The position numbers and the translations under genes were made by a program. The notes below the pieces were generated by a model, which made no database searches, had not been told where the DNA came from, and was given only the letters and a program-made list of their open reading frames with translations. Positions 55,766 through 64,000 of a stretch of DNA of 64,000 nt are shown piece after piece. This DNA is from Diphasiastrum complanatum (taxonomy: Eukaryota > Streptophyta > Lycopodiopsida > Lycopodiales > Lycopodiaceae). Location: NCBI GenBank assembly GCA_029204225.1, contig CM055095.1:53655944-53719943 (forward strand), in the 5' to 3' direction. Positions within the stretch are counted from its first letter, which is position 1; every line of letters begins with the position of its first letter.

Positions 55766-56820
55766 ATACATGTAAATGTGCTATAGTGCCTAAATACATG
55801 TAAAGGCCTATTTGCACTTTTGTAAATTCACATTTAGGAGAGAACTCGCGACATTTTATGTGATGTTCTATAGAGACGCAGTAGCGGATCTCAACCGACA
55901 TTTTGACGTTTGGTAAACGACATTGAGGCTGATGATCGTTCCTATAAGGTCGATACTTCTTGCCATTGTACTGACGCATTTGCACAGTTCTGAGTATCAA
56001 TAGAGAGAGAAGAGCAAGTTTTCATAATTTGAGCATATTTTCCCTCTGTCATCTTTTATAGAATTACTCTTATCATATGAACGAATATGCTCTATATGAT
56101 CTATAATTGTTTGTGATACTGATCTGTTTGCGTTGCACATATTTCTCACGTTCTACTGAATTTCAGCCACTCTTACGCAAATTTTCAAGCGTCACCAGCA
56201 AGCAACAATTTTGACTAATATGTGCAGGGAATTAGCCGAAGTTGTTAAGCATAAGCTTTAGCAGAACTTTATTTCAATTCTGAATGAGCTATGTGTTCAG
56301 ATAATGAACTTGTTTGATGCTCTGTTCTATTTGCTTCCTGCGATAAGAACTAATTCTCTATGTTTGATTAAGAGGAATCTTTAGCCAATGTGATTCTGTT
56401 TGATGGATCCATTTGTTAGTTGCTTACTGATCTGATTGCTTAACTGATATCCGAAGAGCCTGAAAGATAAAGTAATGTTTACAATCACAGACCTTGACCA
56501 AATCGTTTCATCATTGGTGTTTCTGGATGCCAATTTACCCAAATATCTTTGGATAACTAGATATGTTGCTGTAGTATTCATTGTGAATATTACACATCCC
56601 AGTCCGATTACCGTCATACATACATTTATCATACAAAAGATGAGATTATTCTCTCTCTTGGAGAACGATCAAAACTTTTATCCTACTTAATTCATCGATT
56701 TTGTGAAAATCTATAGCAACTAGGCCACCACATAATTTGGCACCCTTTCCGAGATGATGAATTTCATCTTTTGCAATATTTTTAAGTGTACTACATCTAT
56801 AAATATTTCTCATGTAACGC
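55766..56820 (+). other. gypsy 5' flank/leader, no LTR ends found
   Basis: No coding frame of note. It probably contains the LTR and leader of the gypsy element whose gag begins at 56821, but no PBS or terminal TG/CA pair could be fixed. Confidence 0.35.
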
Positions 56821-57600
56821 ATGCCAAGAACATACTCTCAAGCAACTCTTGAACATAAATGTTTAGAGTGTGCACAACGATTAGAAGCATATAGAAAATC
56901 TAGAGATTTGTATTTGCAGAACCTGCAAAAATCGCCAGTTAGAGCAAGATTAACACCTGAAGCGTTTAATGATCTTCTAAACGCTACTACAGCATTTGTA
57001 GATTCATTTGAGAAAAGATTCGTTGAAACACCAAGTTCTACAGATTCATCTGAATCAGATTCGTCTGATTCTACTTGCGAACCAAGTTCAGAATCAAAAT
57101 CTTTTTCTTCAGAACCATTATCTGAGCGTAGTCTAGATTCTAATCCTCCGAGTCCTCCAAATTCACCTAGTTCACCATCATTTGATAATATGGCTAACCC
57201 AGCGCCGCCCACATCTACAAAAATTAGATATGATTTTTTTAAGGGATCATCATCTGAAGATGCGGATAGTTATTTATCGCAGTTTGAATCCATTACTATA
57301 GCAAATAAAGAACATACAGATGAGGACAAAGTTAGAATTTTGCCAGGTCTTCTACGGAAGCAGGCTAGGATTTAGTACAGTCAATTAGTACCAGAAACGA
57401 TTAATACTTGGAAAGCTTTAAAAGCAACATCCCTTAAACAGTTTGAGAGATAGGTTATTTCACTAGATTGTTGGTTTGGCTTAATTCTGTTGAGAAAAAA
57501 ATCCAAGGAATCACTTAGAAAATATACTCCTAGAGTTAAGAATTTAATAGGAAAGTTAGGAGCCGAGTATCCGGTTCCTATGCAAAATGAATGGTTCTTG
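56821..57600 (+). pseudogene. Ty3/gypsy gag
   Basis: Open from ATG 56821 to TAG 57373 (184 aa). An N-terminal helical part (L-E-C-A-Q-R-L-E-A-Y-R) and a serine/proline-rich middle (residues ~80-125) are followed by K-I-R-Y-D-F-F-K-G, D-A-D-S-Y-L-S-Q-F-E-S and L-P-G-L-L-R-K-Q-A, the start of the retrotransposon gag domain. After the stop the same frame continues W-K-A-L-K, L-R-K-Y-T-P-R-V-K-N-L to about 57600. There are two stops in total. Start chosen as the first in-frame ATG. Confidence 0.82.
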
Positions 57601-57630
57601 GGTAGTTAGCCTAAAAAAATAGATTGTTAT

Positions 57631-57645
57631 TGTCGACAAGGTTTG
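57631..57645 (+). pseudogene. gypsy zinc knuckle, split by insertion
   Basis: D-C-Y-C-R-Q-G-L at 57624-57645 resumes after the GC-rich insert as S-H-T-K-Y; joined, the pattern is close to C-x-C-x-x-G-x-x-H of a degraded CCHC knuckle. Confidence 0.4.
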
Positions 57646-57970
57646 CTCACTTGGAGCCGCTGAGCCAGGTGGGAGCGCGATGAGCGCGCGCTCCCAGGGT
57701 TCCCCCCTCCCTCTTTGACAGGACAGCGAGGGAGGGGGGGGGGTGTTAGGTGTGGCCCTCCGGGCCACGCGATTCAACGAGGGCCAGCGGCCCGGAGGGG
57801 TGGGTGAGGCGTGACGGGCCAGCTGGCCCCGAGGGAGAGAGAGAGAGCGGGGGGGGGGGGCGGGTACAAGCGTACAATGGAGGGGGGTGTACTCCCATCC
57901 CCCTCCCCCATTTTTTTTCATATTTTTTTTTCAAAATGGGGGCCCAAGGGTAGGGACCGAGGAAGGGGAG
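57646..57970. mobile_element. 325-bp GC-rich hairpin insert with AGGTTTG duplication
   Basis: Extremely GC-rich sequence in an AT-rich gypsy element, flanked by AGGTTTG at 57639-57645 and 57971-57977. Internal perfect stems: GGGAGCGCG/CGCGCTCCC (57671-57695), CCCTCCGGGCC/GGCCCGGAGGG (57756-57799) and CCCATTTT/AAAATGGG near 57905-57940. No terminal inverted repeats or coding. Reading frames inside it are composition artefacts. Confidence 0.65.
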
Positions 57971-58059
57971 AGGTTTGTCACACTAAGTATACCTACATAT
58001 AGTAATAGAGCAGAATATGTAGATAGAAGAGATTGTGGAGTCCTAGAAATCAGTACTAT

Positions 58060-58628
58060 CATAGGAGATCAGACTATAGATAAATACTAATAGACTCAGG
58101 ATCCAGTATCAAATTAATAACAAAAACAATGGTTAAGGAATTAGGACTAGAAAAACAGATACATTCTATCACTTACCATGAAATCCATTTAGTAGACACA
58201 TCCAAATGTATACCAGTAGGGGAGCTAATAGGTATTAGTGTAGTTATAGAGACAGAGACATTTGTTATGAATTTCTTTGTCATAAACCCAGTAGATACAC
58301 CAACTTATTCAATATTATTTGGAAGACCGTAGCTATATCAAGCAAATGCTATTATAAATTGGTCTACCAAACGTATATTTTTTTCAGACATTTTTACAGC
58401 CAGTCCAATAGGGGGTCACCTTTTGAGATGGGGTGAGGAGTTAGCTAGACCTGCTGAATCTTGGATCAATTTCATAGAACCCTATGAGATTGACGAGGAT
58501 GACGAAATACCAACAACATCTGAGTCAAGGGAAATTCTGGGTGGAACCAGAGCAAGCCTGACCGAAGGGATGGTAGATAAAACAGATTATGTGGAAATAG
58601 AGATTAATAAAGATAAAATTTTAAATTG
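58060..58628 (+). pseudogene. Ty3/gypsy aspartic protease
   Basis: The active site L-I-D-S-G-S-S-I-K-L is encoded at about 58090-58120 but out of phase with V-K-E-L-G-L-E (58129 on) by an indel. It continues with the flap region and Y-S-I-L-F-G-R-P (the conserved I-L-G-R-P-type end), then F-I-E-P-Y-E-I-D-E-D-D-E into the RT linker. Stops near 58088 and 58330. Confidence 0.85.
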
Positions 58629-59590
58629 ATATAAACACCAATCGGACCAAGAACGTGAAGAGTATATATTACTTCTTCAAAAATACCAAGACGTATTTGC
58701 TTGGTCGATGGATGATTTAATAGGAATACCAGTTAAATGGGGCGAACATAGAATAGATCTACAATACCTGTGAGACAACGCCAATATAGATTGAATCCAA
58801 AGTATTCCTTATTAGTTAAAGACGAATTAGATGGATGTCTTAGAGCGGGTATTATATATCTTGTTCTAAGCAGTGAGTGGGTGTCACCAATAGTTATAGT
58901 ACCTAAGAAGAAGACGAACAAGATTAGAGTTTGCCAAGATTTTAGGAAACTAAATGCTGCTACAACAAAGGATTATCATCCTCTATCGTATACAGATACT
59001 ATTCTTGACCAGGTAGCTGGTCATGAACGGCATTTTAGATGGATTATCAAGTTATAACCAAGTCTTTATAAAGGAGAAAGATAGATCCAATACCACCTTC
59101 ACCACTGATTGGGGGACGTACATGTATACGTGAATGCCCTTTGGTCTTTGTAATGCACCTGTCACATTTCAACGTATGATGACAAATATTTTTCAAAAAA
59201 ATTTAAAAAAGTTTTTAGAAATTTTCATGGATGACTTTTGTGTCTATTCATCAACTAAAGACCATTTAGATGCATTAGAAAAAACATTGAGAAGATGTCA
59301 AGAGACATCTCTTGAATTGCATCCAGCCAAGTGTTACTTCATGATGAGAAAAGGCATCATGTTAGGACATAAAATTTGAAGGAAAGTATACAAGCCGATA
59401 TCGAAAAAAGTACAAATGATTTTAGAGTTATTAGAACCAACTAATCTACAAGAGCTTAGAGGTTTTCTAGGACACGTAGGTTATTATCGTAGGATAATTA
59501 AGGATTATGCCATAATAATACTCCTTTAATAAGTTTATTAAAAAAGTCTGTTGAGTACCATTGGTCACGGGACCATCAACAAGTTTTTGA
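58629..59590 (+). pseudogene. Ty3/gypsy reverse transcriptase
   Basis: In order: D-V-F-A-W-S-M-D-D-L, R-Q-R-Q-Y-R-L-N-P-K-Y, W-V-S-P-I-V-I-V-P-K-K, R-V-C-Q-D-F-R-K-L-N-A-A-T. A broken block follows at 59050-59130, then M-P-F-G-L-C-N-A-P-V-T-F-Q-R-M-M, F-M-D-D-F-C-V-Y-S (catalytic M-D-D), H-P-A-K-C-Y-F, G-H-K-I and L-R-G-F-L-G-H-V-G-Y-Y-R-R. It has indels near 58768, 59055, 59378 and 59520. This is the most complete gypsy RT here. Confidence 0.93.
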
Positions 59591-60300
59591 TCAATTGAAA
59601 CAGTCATTAGCAGAAGCCATTGGAGTTAGACCTCCAAATTGGGCTAAAAAGTTTCATGTATATGTAGACACATCTTTGTTTGCAATAGGTGTAGTGCTTC
59701 GTCAAAAAGATGACCAAAATATAGATTACCCAATTTATTGTGCGAGTAGACAACTTGTTGCATCAAAAAAGAAGCACTAGGAATGATTTATTCAGTAAAG
59801 AAATTTAGACATTATGTATTAGATACCCTTTCGTTTTTCACGTAGACTACTACGCATTGAAACATTTAGTGAATAAACCTGATCTTTCGGGTAGGGTAGC
59901 TAGATGGGTATTACTATTAGATGAGTTTAATTATGAAGTAGAATTAAGAAGAGGCAAGGATCACCAAAATGCGAATTATATATCTCGCCTCCAAACAAAA
60001 AATCAGTTTGAACCCATATCTGATGAATTTCCGGATGAACATATAATGCATATCCAATCATCAATTTATATGGATATTATTAACTTTTTACAAGACCAGA
60101 TTTATCCTAAACATTTTAATTAACAACAAAAAATTGTTTTTCTCTCGAAAGTAGGACCTTATACGATTATAAATAGAATATTGTATAAGTTAGGAGCTGA
60201 CGATAGTCTTTGCCGAAATTTGTTGTTTTATTCTGGGATGTTGCGTAAGCTAAAGTAGCTTAACCAACGATTTGACAACTTCGGAGCATTTTTACTGCCA
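59591..60300 (+). pseudogene. Ty3/gypsy RNase H and integrase N-terminus
   Basis: RNase H: K-F-H-V-Y-V-D-T-S-L-F-A-I-G-V-V-L, P-I-Y-C-A-S-R-Q-L. After a shift come M-I-Y-S-V-K-K-F-R-H-Y, then M-K-H-L-V-N-K-P-D-L-S-G-R-V-A-R-W-V-L-L-L and Y-I-S-R-L. An integrase-proximal I-L-Y-K-L-G-A-D-D follows at 60178-60210. Homology fades near 60300, so the catalytic integrase core is absent. Confidence 0.88.
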
Positions 60301-60557
60301 AAAAATTTTCGATTAAAAGCCCAAGCTGATTTGAATTAATGGCTAATCATTGAATAGATTTTGCATTCGGTTTTTTCTATATATTGCACAAATGAAATTC
60401 CTACGCATGATGGTCCAAAATTTGTAATCATGTGTTTAAGATTTTAGGGGATCATCATGGTCGTGTGATGTCAGGCGAATTTTCATTTGCCACCCCTAAC
60501 TAGAATCTCATTCCCTCCATCTGCATATAAAAACCGAAATTTAAAAAAAAAATATTA
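60301..60557. other. unassigned
   Basis: No coding or structure recognised between gypsy remnant and foldback element. Confidence 0.3.
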
Positions 60558-60680
60558 CGTTTGGTTGCAATCATTTCGGGTATAAACTTTCTAATAGAGC
60601 AATGTCCTAAAAAATGTAGTTTTTTATGGACAATACTGTGGGTATAGAGTTTATACCAATGATTTTGCAAAATGAAAAAA
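60558..60680. mobile_element. short foldback (inverted-repeat) element
   Basis: Arms of ~55 bases pair across a tiny centre: TTGGTTGCAATCATTTCGGG/TATAAACT... on the left and ...AGTTTATACCAATGATTTTGCAAAATG on the right, with TGTCCTAAAAAATGTAG/TTTTTTATGGACA at the middle. No target duplication was identified. Confidence 0.6.
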
Positions 60681-61148
<468 letters not shown>

Positions 61149-61299
61149 TGGAGGCGCCATCCCTCCACCATTTACTCTATTGATGACCCTTATAGGTAGC
61201 AATCCGAAGGGCGCACTACAGCAAGCAGGAGGCACACGGCACTAGAGGCTGACGACAACTGTTTTCTCCATTGTTTTCTATGGAAACTTTTATTTGAAG

Positions 61300-62220
61300 C
61301 TTATCACATCAACTCTCTATTGTTTTTGCATATTTCAATCCTCTTGCACAATTAAATGTAGTCCCAAAACTGCAAAGATTTGTAAACATGGATTCCCATT
61401 TGAACCATGTGTATCTTGCACTGAGTTGGACACCAAAACTAAACGATGGAAATATTTTCGATCAAGGTACGAAGATCGAAATGTGGTACCCTATCACCCA
61501 ACAGTGCTTTGGCTATGGCAAGCACACATGAATCTACAACGAATCACAAACACGGGTTGGTCATACTATGTTTTAAAATATGCGATGAAATCAGATCCTA
61601 TAGGATCATTGAATTTGAATGCTGCTGATGCCAAATGAATAGGATTGAATCATTTAGACGAAAATGTGTTGAAATTGATACCTAGTTATGTTTTGACAAA
61701 ACCGATATCATTACCATAAATTTGTTTCATGTGTTTGAAAATCCCTATCATCAAGAAAAGTGAAGCAATCCAATACATCGGTAGTTCATCACCACCAGAA
61801 CTGCGTCACAAATTTGTCAATTTTAACAATACAATCCTACTACATCCAATTGATATCTACACGTATAGGCTTGAAGTCCTCGAAAACATTACTTTTTGTA
61901 ACTATTTGCATCAATTCGTTGTGACTAAAAAGAAATATATTGATCAACTAGAATACTATCTATACAAAAACAATAGAATAGTCAAATTCTCAAACTACCA
62001 TCCAGCATATCAAATTGAAGGATTTTTTTTAAATATATTGTTGGAAAAATACGAGTTCCGAAAAGAAAGAGAGCTTTTGAGCTCCATCAACAAAGATGGA
62101 TCTTATTACACGGAATGCATGCTGCGTGATATCATTCGAAGCGAAATGCACATTTTTGGGTCAAAAACACTACAGGATCATTCTTGGTGCTGGAATTGGT
62201 CAGACTTATTGAGGTCATAA
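61300..62220 (+). pseudogene. Helitron helicase-like domain fragment
   Basis: Segment 1 (61294-61638) reads C-K-H-G-F-P-F-E-P, Y-E-D-R-N-V-V-P-Y-H-P, W-Q-A-H-M-N-L-Q and Y-Y-V-L-K-Y-A-M-K-S. This order matches the Helitron-like N domain (P-K-F/P, V-V-P-Y-N-P, A-H-x-N-x-Q, K-Y-x-x-K). Segment 2 (61729-62220, 163 aa) has S-S-P-P-E-L-R-H, an E-G-F-F-L-N-I-L-L-E block and I-N-K-D-G-S-Y-Y-T-E-C-M-L, resembling the later E-x-Y-x-L-R-x-L-L ... F-K-E-A-C region before the helicase. A TGA at 61636 and other stops separate them. The PIF1 helicase (Walker A/B) and replication-initiator tyrosines were not found, so the element is partial. Confidence 0.65.
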
Positions 62221-63144
62221 GTCAATTTTGGTTTAGCCCAAAGGTTTTGACAAGTACTCGTCATAGAATGCAATTCTAGCTAACATTGTGTTGAATTTTG
62301 GTTGTTTTGGAGAATATTTTGGATTCATTATTGCATAGTGATTCAACCTGGTCTTGTAGGGATGATTTTGAGAGGCATTTATGTGCATTTGATTCATTTT
62401 GATTCAGGCTAGGTGAATCCAAGCACCTTGTTGCTGGAAATTAAGTCCATAGTTGTCTCCTTGGTGAATACTAATTTCTATTTCAAGATTTTTCTTGCAC
62501 GTTTATTGATCATTGATCTAGGGTCAGATGCAATCTACTTTGGTTCTATGTATGCTCATCTGATACCTATAGGAATCATGGCCGAATTACTCAAAGTTGA
62601 CTTCATCGACTTCCCAGCTAATCTACATCATAACAAAGAATATTCATTCCCATTTGTTTCTACATTCGAATGTCATGTTATTTGAAGAACATCGAAGACC
62701 TGGCCATCTTCAACAACTTCAATCGATAGTTTACTAAACAGCTTCAAAGTGTCCAACTTGTTTGACATCTTTGACGACTTCGATTGTTGGTTCACTCAAC
62801 TGCTTCTATCCGAAGTGCTCAACTTTTAGACTACTTTGACAAGCGATAGACTAAACAACTTATGTTCAAAGTATCCAAAGTGTAGGACTTCATCGACAAC
62901 TTCAGCAAAGTCACTATTTCCAACCAGTCTGCAAAAATGAACTATTTGTCGCACAGTTTGTATTTTCTCAAAAAAGCAACAAAACAGTCTCTTCAAAAAA
63001 ATGAATTATTTTTTCATGACCTTCGAGTTTTTCCACATTTTTTCGAAGAGAGAGAAAAAATGAAGGCTTTCTATTTTGATGAGAAACATCTCCAGCCACT
63101 TCCTGAAATATGCAAGTGAGAGAAATTATGCGACATTCTCGTCC
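62221..63144 (+). other. unassigned with degenerate ~62-bp repeats
   Basis: A 90-codon frame (62413-62685) and a 60-codon frame (62937-63119) match nothing I know. Bases 62708-62935 hold three to four degenerate repeats with GACAACTTC, AGTTTACTAAACAACTT and AAAGTGTCCAACTT-like blocks. If the Helitron continued, helicase motifs should be here, but none are seen. Confidence 0.35.
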
Positions 63145-63552
63145 ATGTTAGTGATCCCGAGTAGTCTAACTATATACATATTGTACAGTTGTTATTCTGT
63201 CATTATATGTCATTGTAGTTCAACCACTTCAACTACAACAAATACTTAGTTGAAAGATAGACATTTATTGTAATTAACTACAAGGATGCGGTGCATGAAT
63301 ACACTCTCATCACACCTTCTAACTGATGCTCTGCCAACAGAGCAAATGATATTGAGCATCCAGGTTACGCCTCTCTTTTTTTTAAGGCTGTAACATATTC
63401 AATGTTGTTCAAGCTTTTATTGTAATATAGAAGCAACACATTTTTCATCTGTGTTTAACATAGATGTATGATGTTGTGATTTGATTACACTCTTATTGCT
63501 TGTTCACACTTGTTCACTCACTCTGATCAGATCACGGACATCAATGACTCCT
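63145..63552 (+). mobile_element. probable copia 5' LTR
   Basis: From about TGTTAGTGATCCCGAG to just before a PBS-like site. It has TATATACATATTGTA near 63171 as a candidate promoter. The boundary is inferred from the PBS and gag that follow; no second copy in the window. Confidence 0.4.
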
Positions 63553-63564
63553 TAGTATCAGATC
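63553..63564 (+). other. degenerate primer binding site
   Basis: TAGTATCAGATC is three changes from TGGTATCAGAGC. Confidence 0.45.
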
Positions 63565-63856
63565 AGGCAATGGCTATCTTTGACGCCTGAGGAACTTGCA
63601 TTATCAAACTACACTTTCATCTTTACATTCTGAACTAAAATTTGTTTTGAATCTAGTTTACATTAATAACACATCTCTTCTAATCTCTTCGGTGGACTGT
63701 ACTCATTTTATTTAGGTATGAATAAATTTTAAAATCCTATAAAAGAAAAGGCTTGAGCTGTGAGTCCATTTATGCATTAACCATATTTTAGACTATTGTT
63801 TGCTAGTAGCAGCCCATAAGAACGGAGATTTTTCTATTTGTATTACTGTTAGCATG

Positions 63857-64000
63857 TTACTCCTCATCTTCTTCATCTAACAAAATTAGAGTTATTGACA
63901 AGCTCAACAAAACTAACTTCTATATCTGGAAGTTAAAAGTCCGGATGATGCTGTTAGATAGAGATCTTTAGAATGTTGTAGACGGGTATGGAAGACGACG
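63857..64000 (+). pseudogene. copia gag N-terminus, runs off the window
   Basis: It reads S-S-S-N-K-I-R-V-I-D-K-L-N-K-T-N-F-Y-I-W then K-L-K-V-R-M-M-L-L-D-R-D-L, the canonical copia Gag start (L-N-x-x-N-F-x-x-W-K-x-K). A TAG at about 63968-63970 replaces the tryptophan codon usual there. The exact start codon is uncertain. Confidence 0.8.

Noticed and set aside
57556-58002. Proline/glycine-rich frames on both strands
   Set aside because: Composition artefacts of the GC-rich insert; no protein features.

Overview
This is nuclear DNA from a land plant with a large, repeat-rich genome. It is AT-rich, has no operons, and is packed with LTR retrotransposons whose primer binding sites match the plant initiator-Met tRNA (TGGTATCAGAGC), plus very long GA/CT and TA microsatellites. 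I cannot name the species. No intact conserved host gene, rRNA, tRNA or CRISPR array was recognised. Nearly everything codable is a decayed Ty1/copia or Ty3/gypsy gene with stops, frameshifts, truncations or nested insertions.

Layout. 1-1.1 kb: 5' part of a gypsy element (+), cut by a copia LTR. 1.1-2.9 kb: 3' half of a copia element (-). 2.9-4.8 kb: copia and LTR scraps. 4.8-9.5 kb: a nearly full-length but decayed copia element (-) with a 1.23-kb 5' LTR; its sister 3' LTR lies at 18.5-19.7 kb. 10.0-15.0 kb: two copia 5' ends (-) interleaved with a gypsy element (+) whose LTR has a conserved hairpin. 14.9-17.0 kb: a deleted copia (-) carrying a 377-bp MITE. 17.8-20.4 kb: copia scraps. 20.4-23.3 kb: a decayed long coiled-coil ORF (-) of unknown family. 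24.2-25.7 and 31.9-32.7 kb: gypsy pol pieces (-), separated by about 5.7 kb of non-coding DNA and an LTR with a perfect PBS. 32.7-35.8 kb: 5' half of a copia element (LTR, PBS, gag, in-frame TGA, protease, integrase). 35.8-43.2 kb: non-coding, with a TATA box, a (CT)79 tract and a second MITE copy. 43.2-45.4 kb: simple and tandem repeats, a GC-rich island and a CTAAGGG-like minisatellite. 45.5-47.0 kb: unrecognised ORFs behind a splice-acceptor-like site. 47.0-53.2 kb: copia elements (-) with a tandem pol duplication and a solo LTR with perfect target duplication. 53.2-55.8 kb: copia scraps. 56.8-60.3 kb: a gypsy element (+) interrupted by a GC-rich insert. 61.3-62.2 kb: a Helitron-type helicase-like fragment. 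63.1-64.0 kb: the start of another copia element running off the window.

Most notable observations. (a) Two divergent copies of one copia family carry TGA at the same codon of the gag zinc knuckle; in the better copy gag and pol share one frame, which is compatible with readthrough. (b) The two halves of a copia-in-gypsy insertion, with matching 5-bp target duplications, lie about 31 kb apart in inverted orientation. (c) A MITE family has terminal inverted repeats CATTAGAGGAGTT, with an empty site in this window. (d) A GC-rich hairpin insert sits in a gypsy zinc knuckle with a 7-bp duplication. (e) Two sets of long ORFs cannot be assigned to a family (20.4-23.3 and 45.5-47.0 kb).

Coordinates of decayed elements are approximate to tens of bases unless an exact boundary is stated. 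All reading was by eye; no alignments or database searches were run.
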